Origin: CAZTAO01 sp964611645
Lineage (GTDB): Bacteria; Armatimonadota; UBA5829
Assembly (NCBI GenBank): GCA_964611645.1
Contig: CAZTAO010000022.1
Coordinates: forward strand, 1 to 64,000
Reading direction: 5' to 3'
DNA: 64,000 nt
How positions within the stretch are numbered: position 1 is the stretch's first letter; every line of letters begins with the position of its first letter. A model generated the notes under the pieces. That model was not told the origin of the DNA, did not search any database, and was given only the letters and a program-made list of their open reading frames with translations. The translations under genes were made by a program, and so were the position numbers. Shown piece after piece: positions 1 through 7,349 of this stretch.

Positions 1-54
1 AGGTGGGTCAAAATTCAACGCCGATGGTGGGTCAATTTTCAACGCCGGTTGACA
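1..54. mobile_element. Terminus of an IS21-family insertion sequence
   Basis: Two near-identical 22-bp direct repeats (2-23 and 26-47, both of the form GGTGGGTCA..TTCAACGCCG) are followed by GTTGACA ending at 54. Read on the minus strand the element begins TGTCAACCGGCGTTGAAAA. Ends starting TGTCA with multiple internal repeats of the TTGA-AAA-TTGACCCA type are characteristic of IS21-family elements (known). The transposase genes istA/istB would lie to the left of the window. The element abuts codon 107 of the neighbouring membrane gene, so the insertion broke that gene. Confidence 0.75.
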
Positions 55-375
55 CCAGATATTGCGGACGGGGTCTCGCAGGGGGCCTATGAACGCGAGC
101 GCGATCACGATGTGGCCGAAGGCGAGCCAGTCGGTGCCGTAGGCGAGGAATGGATACCTGCCGTAGCCGTCGTTAAGCCCCTCGCGGACCCGCACCACCC
201 ACTGCAACAGCCCGCGCGTCGTCTCCACGGTATCGCTCGGCGACGCCCCCATAAACCGCGCGAGGCTGTTCATCTCCCACCGCAGCGGAAAAGCCGTCAA
301 CCCCGAAAGCAGCAGCCCGATCACAAACCCGGCAATCATCAGGCGGATGTAAAGCCTCAGTTGATGTTCGTTCAT
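55..375 (-). pseudogene. Membrane protein gene interrupted by the IS21-family end
   Basis: Translation from ATG at 375 starts MNEHQLRLYIRLMIAGFVIG and continues through LAYGTDWLAFGHIVIALAFIGPLRDPVRNIW before entering the IS terminus at 54. Two hydrophobic segments are visible (about residues 10-30 and 84-97). I recall similar small bacterial membrane proteins with a DWLAFAH-IGP-RDPVRN motif; their function is unknown to me. The usual C-terminal residues are replaced by IS-derived codons. The ATG lies 3 bp after the stop of the 379-768 gene, so the two probably formed an operon. The frame stays open to the window edge, so only the intact N-terminal part is given here. Confidence 0.6.
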
Positions 376-378
376 TGG

Positions 379-768
379 TCAGCCCTTTCGTATCTTCTTC
401 GGGTCATCGACAGACGTCTCTGGATGGTAGTGCTTCTCATACTCGGCACCAGACGCATCCTCCCACGGGCCCTTGTACGACTTCTTCAGTCTGGCGTGGC
501 AGTAGTCGCACAGGTAGAAATCCGGCCTGGGAGCCAACCGGTATTTCGCGTCTTTGCGGATAGGATCGGGCCTGGCCAGATATCGCTTATGTAATCTTCT
601 TTCTCCACATTTCGGGCATACCATCCCGATTCGCCTGAGACGCCACTCCTTGATATACCGCACGACAAGATAAACCACCGCTCCAACAATCGCGACCAGC
701 ACGAAGGCTGGACCCGCCACAACCAGGAGTAATACTATCAAGCCACATCCACCAAAATCGGCCAACAT
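379..768 (-). CDS. Small membrane protein with zinc-ribbon-like Cys pairs
   Basis: 129 aa. One or two hydrophobic helices occupy residues 8-38, followed by a basic stretch (KEWRLRR) and a soluble part with CPKCGERR (about 51-54) and CDYCHARL (about 87-90). The two CxxC pairs are spaced like a zinc ribbon, so a metal-binding cytoplasmic domain anchored by the N-terminus is likely. The C-terminus is charged and ends in a lysine/arginine-rich tail. It directly precedes the IS-interrupted membrane gene (3 bp apart). I do not recognise a named family. Confidence 0.6.
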   Translation of the reverse strand: MLADFGGCGLIVLLLVVAGPAFVLVAIVGAVVYLVVRYIKEWRLRRIGMVCPKCGERRLHKRYLARPDPIRKDAKYRLAPRPDFYLCDYCHARLKKSYKGPWEDASGAEYEKHYHPETSVDDPKKIRKG

Positions 769-849
769 ATATGCTCACTGCCTTTCCATGCTTCGGCACG
801 CTTTTCACGCCGAAGCATCACAGCGCCGGGCATTGGGCTGTAGATACGC

Positions 850-2457
850 CTATATCGTCTCCAACCCCGTTCTGCCGGAGGCTTTCTTCAGGGACTCTAT
901 GAAGCCGTCGTCCAGGGTTCCTTTCCTGTCCTGGCACCGCTTCACATCCGCCCAGGCTTTGTCGTAATCCTTCTTCTGATACCAGGCCACCGCCCGCCTC
1001 TGGTAGGATTCGGCTCTCTCGGGGTCGATCTCTATTGCCTTGTCGTAGTCGGCTATCGCCGCGTCGAACTCACCTTTCTTGGCATGGGTGTTCCCCCGGG
1101 AGAAGTAGGAGAGGGCGTCTTTCGGGTCAAGCTCCAGGGCCTTTGTCATGTCTGCAATAGCCCGGTCGAAGTCTCCCTTGTCATCATAGGCAAGCCCTCG
1201 GAAGAGATATGCGGTAGGCTCGCCGGGGTTGATCTGGATGCACTTGCTCAGATCGGCAACGGCCCGATCAAGCTCGCCCTTGCGGCGGTAGGCATTGCCC
1301 CGGTTGAAATAGGCAATGGAGTCCGTGGGGTCCAGCCTGATCGACATGTTGAGGTCGGATATAGCGCGGTCATACTCGAGCTTGCCGACATAGGCCATCG
1401 CGCGGCTGGTGTAAGCGCTTGAATCCTCGGAGTCCAGTTCGATCGCCTTGCTGCAGTCCGCAATGGCGCGGTCGTACATGCCCTTCTGGGTATAAACCAC
1501 CCCCCGGGTGACATAGGCTTCCCCATACTCCGGGTCGAGCTTGATGGCCTTGTCCAGATCGGCAATAGCCCGGGCAAAATCGTCTTTGTCGAAATAGGCG
1601 CTCCCTCGGTAGTTGTAGGCCTCGGCGTACTTGGGGTCCAGCACAATTACCACTGTGAAGTCGGCAATGGCGCGGTCAAGGTCGTCCTTTTCAACGTAGA
1701 CCTGCCCCCGGGAGAGGTAAGCGTCGGTGGACTTCGGGTCGATCTTCATTGCCGCGTTGAAGTCGTCCAGGGCTTTGTCGAGGTCTCCTCGGGTCTGGTG
1801 CACGGTCCCGCGAAGGATGTAGGCATCGATCAATTTGGGGTCGATCTCGATTGCCTTGTTGTAGTCCGCGATGGCCTGGTCGTAGTCGCCTTTGACATAG
1901 AAATGCGAGTTTGCGCGGCTGTAGTAAGCATCGGCGTTCTTGGGATTGATCTTGATGGCTGTGGCGAAATCGGCGAAGGCCTGGTCATACTTACCCCTGC
2001 GGGAGTACCCGAGGCCGCGTTCCACATATACCTGGGAGTCCTTGGGACTGATTCGGATTGCCTTGACGAAATCAGCCATCCCTCGGGCATAGTCGCCTTT
2101 GAAGTCGTAGGCTCGCCCGCGGTTGTAGTAGAGGTCCGCGCGTTTGGCGTCGAGGGCGATCCCCTTGTTGAAATCAGCAAAGGCGCGGGGATAGTCCTCC
2201 AACTCGGTGTAGGCCTGCCCTCGACCATTGTAGGCGTCGACCAGCTTGGGATTGTGCGTGATAGCCTTGTTGAACTCAGCTACGGCCTGGGTGTAGTCGC
2301 CCTTCTGGAAAAGCGCCTCTCCCTTCGTGACGGAGGCCTTGGCCACTTTCGGACTGGGTTTAATAGCCTCAGGCGCACCGGCGCGCGCATCCCCACTCCC
2401 CCACTGCATAGCCAATACCACAGCCAGACACAGCGCAACCACCAGTCGATGTAACAT
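850..2457 (-). CDS. Secreted tetratricopeptide repeat protein
   Basis: 535 aa. Residues 1-26 form a signal peptide (MLHRLVVALCLAVVLAMQWG, cleavage near ARA-GAP). From about residue 45 to 515 there is a near-perfect tandem of some 13-14 TPR units of 34 residues, each with the pattern A-ADY-KAI-DP-AY--RG--Y---G. Such all-TPR proteins are protein-protein scaffolds; location is periplasmic or extracellular by the signal peptide. No catalytic domain is visible. The repeats are so regular at DNA level that recombination or assembly collapse could change copy number. It stands alone, with a probable extended -10 at 2534-2542. Confidence 0.85.
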   Translation of the reverse strand: MLHRLVVALCLAVVLAMQWGSGDARAGAPEAIKPSPKVAKASVTKGEALFQKGDYTQAVAEFNKAITHNPKLVDAYNGRGQAYTELEDYPRAFADFNKGIALDAKRADLYYNRGRAYDFKGDYARGMADFVKAIRISPKDSQVYVERGLGYSRRGKYDQAFADFATAIKINPKNADAYYSRANSHFYVKGDYDQAIADYNKAIEIDPKLIDAYILRGTVHQTRGDLDKALDDFNAAMKIDPKSTDAYLSRGQVYVEKDDLDRAIADFTVVIVLDPKYAEAYNYRGSAYFDKDDFARAIADLDKAIKLDPEYGEAYVTRGVVYTQKGMYDRAIADCSKAIELDSEDSSAYTSRAMAYVGKLEYDRAISDLNMSIRLDPTDSIAYFNRGNAYRRKGELDRAVADLSKCIQINPGEPTAYLFRGLAYDDKGDFDRAIADMTKALELDPKDALSYFSRGNTHAKKGEFDAAIADYDKAIEIDPERAESYQRRAVAWYQKKDYDKAWADVKRCQDRKGTLDDGFIESLKKASGRTGLETI

Positions 2458-2533
2458 CTCGGTCCCCCCTTGTTGTTCAATCCTCTACGCCCGGGCGTCG
2501 GCGATTCGTTTCGGTGAATAGTTCCTGAAGCCA

Positions 2534-2542
2534 ATGATAGCA
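2534..2542 (-). promoter_or_regulatory. Extended -10 promoter element for the TPR gene
   Basis: On the minus strand the bases read TGCTATCAT, a TG-n-TATAAT-like extended -10, 77 bp upstream of the TPR start. It matches the pattern seen upstream of several other genes in this window. Confidence 0.45.
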
Positions 2543-2580
2543 CCGGCGTTCGCGGTATGCAAGGATTGGGGCGGGGATCA

Positions 2581-2632
2581 GGTGTTGGGTGTTGGGTGTT
2601 AGGTGTTAGGTGTTAGAGGTTGGGGGTTGGGG
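2581..2632. repeat. Short degenerate tandem repeat (GTTGGGT/GTTAGGT)
   Basis: Between the TPR gene and folE there are about seven tandem copies of a 7-bp unit, GGTGTTG or GGTGTTA, grading into GAGGTTGGGGGTTGG. Similar runs occur at 28316-28340. No gene is seen in the 390-bp gap 2458-2847 beyond this and the palindromic element at 2638-2760. Confidence 0.6.
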
Positions 2633-2637
2633 CATAG

Positions 2638-2760
2638 TTGTAGCCGCGTCCGGTGGGCGCGGATCTGCGGTGTGGTTTCGACTGCGCTCAACCAGCGTCC
2701 GTTCGTTGAGCGGAGTCGAAACGAATACCGATAGGCCGCAGTCAACGCCAGCGGCTACAA
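2638..2760. repeat. Nested palindromic element with 10-bp terminal inverted repeats
   Basis: TTGTAGCCGC at 2638-2647 and its exact reverse complement GCGGCTACAA at 2751-2760 bound the element. Inside, at 2675-2722, sits a second inverted repeat, GTTTCGACTGCGCTCAAC opposite GTTGAGCGGAGTCGAAAC. The inner palindrome recurs at 10033-10118, 62625-62676 and, as a half copy, at 50651-50671. Element-inside-element structure suggests MITE-like insertion. Confidence 0.7.
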
Positions 2761-2847
2761 TGCAAACGTCAGCATAGTAACCCTCGCAGAGGGTTTCGTA
2801 AGGCAAGCCCGGTGCTTCAGCTCCGGGCGCTCTGTCTGCTGTGACGC

Positions 2848-3417
2848 CTACACGTCCGCGCGTTTTCCTACCAGCGAAAGGAACTCCATACGCGTGGCTT
2901 CGGAATCGTGGAAACTGCCCAGGACCGAGCTTGTCATCATCACCGAGTTCTGTTTCTCCACTCCCCGCATCATCATGCAAAGGTGCTTTGCCTCGATCAC
3001 CACGCCCACCCCCTCGGCATTCACCGCATTCTTAACCTCTCTGGCAATCTGGTGGGTAAGCCTTTCCTGTATCTGCAGGCGTCTGGCGAAGCAGTCCGCT
3101 ATCCTCGCCAGCTTGCTGACGCCAATCACCTTGCCGTTGGAGATATACCCGATATGGCACTTGCCGTAGAACGGCAGCATGTGGTGTTCGCACATGCTGT
3201 ATATCTCGATGTCGCGAACAACCACCATGTTGTTGATGTCCTGGGTGAAGATGGCGTTGTTGATCACCTCGCTCACATCCGTGGTGTAGCCTCGAAATAT
3301 CTGAGCGTAGGCCTTGGCCACTCTCTCCGGGGTCTTGAGAAGCCCCTCTCTGTTGGGGTCCTCGCCGACCTCAACCAGGATCTCCCGCACCAGTTCTTCG
3401 ATTCTCTCCAAGTTCAC
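2848..3417 (-). CDS. folE: GTP cyclohydrolase I
   Basis: 189 aa, normal length for the type I enzyme. It converts GTP to 7,8-dihydroneopterin triphosphate, the first step of folate/pterin synthesis. The zinc ligands expected in the family are visible: Cys76 and His79 in SMCEHHMLPFYG and Cys147 in KHLCMMMRGV. The catalytic histidine region (GKVIGVSKLARI) and the C-terminal MTSSVLGSF are typical. It is the last gene of the pterin operon and its ATG overlaps the folK stop by 4 bp, indicating translational coupling. Confidence 0.96.
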   Translation of the reverse strand: MNLERIEELVREILVEVGEDPNREGLLKTPERVAKAYAQIFRGYTTDVSEVINNAIFTQDINNMVVVRDIEIYSMCEHHMLPFYGKCHIGYISNGKVIGVSKLARIADCFARRLQIQERLTHQIAREVKNAVNAEGVGVVIEAKHLCMMMRGVEKQNSVMMTSSVLGSFHDSEATRMEFLSLVGKRADV

Positions 3418-3929
3418 AGCGCCAACTCCCTCCGCAACTCCTGCGTAAAATCCATTAGTTCTCGCATCCCGCCAGTATCAAGCCTGTCTGCAATGGCGGC
3501 AATTGACTCGCCGTCGTCCGACAGCCTGAGCCCGGGGCATAGTTCATACAGACCCCTAGCCACAAACGCCCGGTTGCGTATGTCGGGGTCGGGTATCACC
3601 AGGCCCGGTTCGTTTATGAACAAGTTCCCGTACACAAGTATGTCCAGATCGATCGGCCGCGGGGCGCACTTGTCGGATGTTCGCTCGCGACCCATCGAAA
3701 CCTCCAGCCACCGCAGCACATTGAACTTCAGCTTCCTGGGCCTTATTCGGGTCTCGACCCGTACGACGCCGTTAACGAACTTCGGCGACTCCGGGCTGCC
3801 GATTGGCGCCGTCTCGTAGAAAGTCGAGACACCGGTCATTCTCGCGCACTTCGAGAGCAGCCTCAGCGCAAGCGAGATGTTCGCAAGTGGGTCAATATTG
3901 GACCCTATTCCGATAAAGACGGCGGCCAC
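3414..3929 (-). CDS. folK: 2-amino-4-hydroxy-6-hydroxymethyldihydropteridine pyrophosphokinase
   Basis: 171 aa, the usual size of HPPK. It transfers pyrophosphate from ATP to 6-hydroxymethyl-7,8-dihydropterin. Family features are clear: N-terminal FIGIGSNIDP, FYETAPIGSPESPKFVNGVV, and the signature APRPIDLDIL at residues 89-98 containing the Mg-binding aspartates. It overlaps folB by 25 bp upstream and folE by 4 bp downstream, so the three enzymes are made from one transcript. Confidence 0.95.
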   Translation of the reverse strand: MAAVFIGIGSNIDPLANISLALRLLSKCARMTGVSTFYETAPIGSPESPKFVNGVVRVETRIRPRKLKFNVLRWLEVSMGRERTSDKCAPRPIDLDILVYGNLFINEPGLVIPDPDIRNRAFVARGLYELCPGLRLSDDGESIAAIADRLDTGGMRELMDFTQELRRELAL

Positions 3930-4285
3930 AGGTCGTGTCGCTTCCTGGTTATCTCAACCGCGACGCTCCGGGCAAACCTCAGCGCGCCGGGTTTGTCCAC
4001 AGTCACATCAACCTGCGCCACGCGCTCGTCCCGCGTGCAGATCCGCGCTATCTCCTGGGCCATCGCCTCGATCAGGAAGTAGCTGGAGCTTTCGACCAGT
4101 TCCACCACATCCAGCTTCACCCGCTTGTAGTCGACGGTCCGGGCGAAGTCATCCTTCGCACACGCTGCGGAGAGGTCCACGTGCAGGCAGATGTTGATGA
4201 CCACATCCTGCTTGTTCTTGCGCTCCTCCGGGTAGATGCCGATGATGCATCGCAACAGCATATCCCTGATGTATATCTTATCCAA
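3905..4285 (-). CDS. folB: Dihydroneopterin aldolase
   Basis: 126 aa from a TTG start at 4285. It cleaves dihydroneopterin to 6-hydroxymethyldihydropterin and glycolaldehyde. The protein begins LDKIYIRDMLLRCIIGIYPEE, which matches the family N-terminus; a longer frame from 4321 adds residues with no homology and overlaps FolM further. The conserved Glu of ERKNKQ, the DYKRV segment and SYFLIEAMAQEIA are present, as is the C-terminal V--KP region. The TTG overlaps the upstream reductase stop by 8 bp. An ATG at 4264 is the alternative, but would lose the conserved DKIYIRD strand. Confidence 0.92.
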   Translation of the reverse strand: MDKIYIRDMLLRCIIGIYPEERKNKQDVVINICLHVDLSAACAKDDFARTVDYKRVKLDVVELVESSSYFLIEAMAQEIARICTRDERVAQVDVTVDKPGALRFARSVAVEITRKRHDLWPPSLSE

Positions 4286-5018
4286 TGGCAGGCCCCCGCA
4301 AGTGGCGACCACCGTCCACAAACACGGTGTGCCCGGTGATGAAATCGCTCTTCAACAGAAACACCACAGCCGCCGCTACATCCTCCGCCGAGCCGTATTT
4401 CTGCAACAAGGTAGAACCCTTCAAGCCTTCCAGGTAGGACTCATCCTTTCCCTCCGGAGGCAGGATCAGGCCCGGCGCGACGGCATTCACCCGCACACCC
4501 GGCGCAAACTCCACCGCCATCTCTCGCGTGAACAGTTCCAGAAGGGTCTTGGCGGCGTGGTAGGCAGGGTGCTTCCAGTCGTAGCCGGAGACCCTGGTAT
4601 CCAGAAAGTTCACGATTGCGCCCGCCCCGGCCAGCTTCGCGAACTCCCGCCCCAGCGCAAAAGGCGCCCACGCGTTGACCGCGATGCTCTTGTGCAGGTC
4701 TTCCAGACCAAACTCCCGGAAGTCGGCTTCGGCGAATGTCGAGGCGTTGTTGACCAGAATATCCAGCCCGCCGGCCAGATCCAACGCCCGAGCGATCAGC
4801 GGTTTGAGTTGGTCCGGGTCGGCAAGGTCTGCGCTCACGGAATAGGCCTCAACGCCGCACTCTTTCGCCAGCCGCACTGTCTCCTCAGCCTCATCGCGCG
4901 AAGAGCCGAAGTGGACGACTACATCCGCGCCCTCTCGCGCAAGCGCCAGAGCACACTCCCTGCCCAGCCGTCTCGCGGCCCCGGTTACCAGGGCTTTCTT
5001 GCCCGTCAGTTCTATCAC
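4278..5018 (-). CDS. folM: Pteridine reductase-like SDR (FolM/PTR1 type)
   Basis: 246 aa short-chain dehydrogenase. The cofactor motif is TGAARRLG (residues 12-19), matching the TGxxxRxG pattern of pteridine reductases rather than the usual TGxxxGxG. The catalytic set is also PTR1/FolM-like: an Asp in NFLDTRVSGYDW where classical SDRs have Ser, followed by Tyr and Lys in PAYHAAK. Known members reduce dihydromonapterin or biopterin/folate with NADPH. Location between the pterin dehydratase and folB strongly supports a pterin substrate. Start ATG at 5018 overlaps the upstream stop by 4 bp. Confidence 0.85.
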   Translation of the reverse strand: MIELTGKKALVTGAARRLGRECALALAREGADVVVHFGSSRDEAEETVRLAKECGVEAYSVSADLADPDQLKPLIARALDLAGGLDILVNNASTFAEADFREFGLEDLHKSIAVNAWAPFALGREFAKLAGAGAIVNFLDTRVSGYDWKHPAYHAAKTLLELFTREMAVEFAPGVRVNAVAPGLILPPEGKDESYLEGLKGSTLLQKYGSAEDVAAAVVFLLKSDFITGHTVFVDGGRHLRGPAIG

Positions 5019-5305
5019 GCCTGCTCCAGCAGTTTGTTGATCTTTGCCGCGACGGCAAAGTCATTGACGGACAGCCCGCCAACCGAGTGGGTGCTCAGCT
5101 CAACTCTCACCTTGCCCCAGGATATGTGGAGATCCGGGTGGTGATTCTCCTCCTCGGCGATGTGGGTTATCCTGTTGGCGAAATCCATGGCCTCGACGAA
5201 GTTCTTGAACTTGAACGTCCGTTCGATGCTCTTGTCGGCTATCTCCCACCCGGGAGTCTGCTCCCCAAGCTTGGCGGCCTCCGCAGGTTTGAGCGGTTCG
5301 ATCAC
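5015..5305 (-). CDS. phhB: Pterin-4a-carbinolamine dehydratase
   Basis: 96 aa, standard length. The family signature EEENHHPDLHISWGKVRVEL is followed by STH at 71-73 and ND at 81-82, giving the catalytic histidines (His55, His56, His73) and Asp82. The enzyme dehydrates 4a-hydroxy-tetrahydropterin made by aromatic amino acid hydroxylases. No such hydroxylase is in the window; family members have also been linked to molybdopterin metabolism, so the role is open. It overlaps the STN protein upstream and FolM downstream by 4 bp each. Confidence 0.93.
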   Translation of the reverse strand: MIEPLKPAEAAKLGEQTPGWEIADKSIERTFKFKNFVEAMDFANRITHIAEEENHHPDLHISWGKVRVELSTHSVGGLSVNDFAVAAKINKLLEQA

Positions 5306-7134
5306 GGCTTCGCTCCTGTAGCTTTCGGCGGCACGTACTTAGGCGCCGTTATTGACCATGTGAACGGCTCGCCGCGCGCTGGAGTTACCATCGTGAAAGT
5401 GTAAGTCCCCGTCCCATCGGCGGCTCTTGTGCCTCTGGCCGACATAACCAGCGGGACCGAAGGGTCGGCTATCGCTTCCTCATCGCGCCTCATCAGCCTC
5501 TGGAGAGCGCCGAATTGCTGCTGGTTGAGCATTCTCAGGTCCAACCCCTGCGCGGAGAACAGAGCTATCCGCTGCGGCTGTGCAAGCCCGGCGTAGAACC
5601 CGAGGATGTCGCGGTTGCGCATCCCGCCACCCCCTACTCCCGAAGCCGAGAGAACGGGATCTGAGCTTACATTGGCCGCCAACTGCTGCTGTGTCAGGCC
5701 GCCGATGATCGCCAGCGTATCGATGTTCAGAGTGCCGGTGGTCTTGAGTTCCTGCCGCCACGATTCGATCAACGCCAGCGGCAGCTCGTTCTGCCTCTTG
5801 CCGTACCAGTCTTTGTCTTTGAACTCAATAACGGTTGCCTGGCGCTGCCAGTCGTATTTGTACTTTGTCTCGATGTCATCGAGAGCAGCCCGGATAGTCG
5901 TCTCTTTCTCAGTGGCCTGGGTGGTTGGCGTGTTCCCGAACATCCCACGGAATCCAGTGCCAGCCGCGAAGTAGTCGCTGACCACGCAATATCCGGACGC
6001 TTTGGCCAACGCCGTCTGAGCGTCGGTAAGTCCGCTGCCCGACTTGAGCTTGATCTTCTTCTCCAGTTCCGGGTCGACGGGCTTGGGAACGCTCGCCTCG
6101 GTGTCAGAGTACTTCTTGGTATCCGCAGCCATAGCGGTTACGAACTCGCCCTGCATCCCTGCGAGTCCCTCAACGCCTCCGCCGGGATTGCTCTCCAACT
6201 GATCCACCGCCTTACCGATCAGCTTAGCCATCTCGCTCTCAGTGTCAAAGACCGGCACCATACCCACGATCTTGTTGTCGAACATCACAGCCGCGCCGCC
6301 CAGGAATGCTCCCGCAGCCGGTCCGGCCCGCATCATTCCCTGTTGCATCATCTCAGGGTTCACCTGAATCGAAAGTCGGTTGGGGTTGGCGGCCATGTCG
6401 CCGAGGCTGTCCTCGGAGTCGGCATTGGGATTGAAACGCCTGCCCATCTGGCGCATGGTTCCTATCGACCGCACCAGAGCCTGCTGGGAGGTCGGGCTCA
6501 ACTGCGCGCCATTCAGGTTCATCGACTGGCCGGTGGTAAGCGCCTGCCGAACTTCCGGGGCCTCATGAAGAAAACCGGCGAAATCCCTCGCCAGTCCTGA
6601 TTTGCCGATTCTGTACAGAAGAGGATTCTGTGATCTCAGGGACTCCAACTGCTGCGGGGACATATTGGCCAGGGCCGCGTAGGTATCCAGGGCAGCGGCG
6701 CGCTTGGCACTGAGCTTGTCCTGCTTCTGCTGCTCTTTGGCGGCTGCAACTGCCTCCTGCTTGCGCAAAACCTCGGGGTCCTGATACAGCCGGTACGCCT
6801 TCTTGCCGTCGAATGTCGCGGACTGCCAGTCGAAGCTCATTACCCGGGCTATCGAGTTCATAATGGCTGCCAACTCGACACCCTTTGTGGAAACAGTCAT
6901 CTTGCGGTCGCGCACCTGCCAGTCGGCATCGTTCTTGCCGGCAAAGAGCTTGACCCCGGTGAGGGTAGACAAGTCGCCCAACACCTGCGACACGGTCTTG
7001 CCTACCGCCTCATAGCTGACTTTGAAAGCGACTCGCTCGTCAGGCGCGGATGACTGTGAATCTTCAGCCAGGCACACAGACCCGGCCAGCAGCCCGAAAG
7101 CCAGGACAAGAACCAATAAACAGATCGTCCTCAT
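5302..7134 (-). CDS. Secreted protein with N-terminal STN-like (secretin/TonB short) domain
   Basis: 610 aa. Signal peptide at residues 1-23 (VLVLAFGLLAGSVCLAED). Residues about 38-110 look like an STN domain (VSQVLGDLSTLTGVKLFAG ... AAIMNSIARVMSFDWQ), as found at the N-termini of secretins and TonB receptors. A charged, probably coiled segment follows (VLRKQEAVAAAKEQQKQDKL). The remaining 450 residues are unfamiliar, with a Gly/Met-rich patch near 250-290. No secretin pore domain is seen. It is the first gene of the pterin operon and overlaps phhB by 4 bp, although its function has no evident link with folate. Confidence 0.75.
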   Translation of the reverse strand: MRTICLLVLVLAFGLLAGSVCLAEDSQSSAPDERVAFKVSYEAVGKTVSQVLGDLSTLTGVKLFAGKNDADWQVRDRKMTVSTKGVELAAIMNSIARVMSFDWQSATFDGKKAYRLYQDPEVLRKQEAVAAAKEQQKQDKLSAKRAAALDTYAALANMSPQQLESLRSQNPLLYRIGKSGLARDFAGFLHEAPEVRQALTTGQSMNLNGAQLSPTSQQALVRSIGTMRQMGRRFNPNADSEDSLGDMAANPNRLSIQVNPEMMQQGMMRAGPAAGAFLGGAAVMFDNKIVGMVPVFDTESEMAKLIGKAVDQLESNPGGGVEGLAGMQGEFVTAMAADTKKYSDTEASVPKPVDPELEKKIKLKSGSGLTDAQTALAKASGYCVVSDYFAAGTGFRGMFGNTPTTQATEKETTIRAALDDIETKYKYDWQRQATVIEFKDKDWYGKRQNELPLALIESWRQELKTTGTLNIDTLAIIGGLTQQQLAANVSSDPVLSASGVGGGGMRNRDILGFYAGLAQPQRIALFSAQGLDLRMLNQQQFGALQRLMRRDEEAIADPSVPLVMSARGTRAADGTGTYTFTMVTPARGEPFTWSITAPKYVPPKATGAKP

Positions 7135-7205
7135 AACCGCTTACCCCTATCCTTTCGCACCATGGCCCCATCTGGGGAATGACCAGAAATGACTCCATAC
7201 TTTAC

Positions 7206-7234
7206 ATTGTACAATCATCAGTATACCCAAGCAA
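7206..7234 (-). promoter_or_regulatory. Candidate promoter of the STN-pterin operon
   Basis: On the minus strand, TTGCTT (7234-7229), a 17-bp spacer and TACAAT (7211-7206) precede the operon's first start codon by about 70 bp. The -10 lies in a 10-bp palindrome ATTGTACAAT that could also be a protein-binding site. Confidence 0.45.
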
Positions 7235-7262
7235 ACCTGGAGTTCCCAGTTCAAAGATCAAG

Positions 7263-7349
7263 GACGCAAACCCACCCCAACCCTCCCTTGTCAGGGAGGG
7301 AGAACGACTCTCCTACCCCCCTGATAAGGGGGGCGCGGGGGGTTTGCGC
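7263..7349. repeat. Compound palindrome, family A, copy 1
   Basis: An 87-bp inverted repeat: outer arms of the ACGCAAACCC / GGGTTTGCG type enclose two inner hairpins, CCCTCCCTTG-TCAGGGAGGG and CCCCCTGATAAGGGGGG. A close copy lies at 13818-13906. Here it overlaps the last 12 codons of lnt and may terminate transcription. Confidence 0.75.

Noticed and set aside
49..594. 181-codon plus-strand frame at the left end
   Set aside because: It lies antisense to the interrupted membrane gene and the zinc-ribbon protein and has no family features.
1798..2454. 218-aa plus-strand frame opposite the TPR gene
   Set aside because: Antisense shadow produced by the periodic TPR codons.
2606..2980. 124-aa minus-strand frame
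   Set aside because: It overlaps folE in another frame and the TTTCGACT repeat; not a gene.
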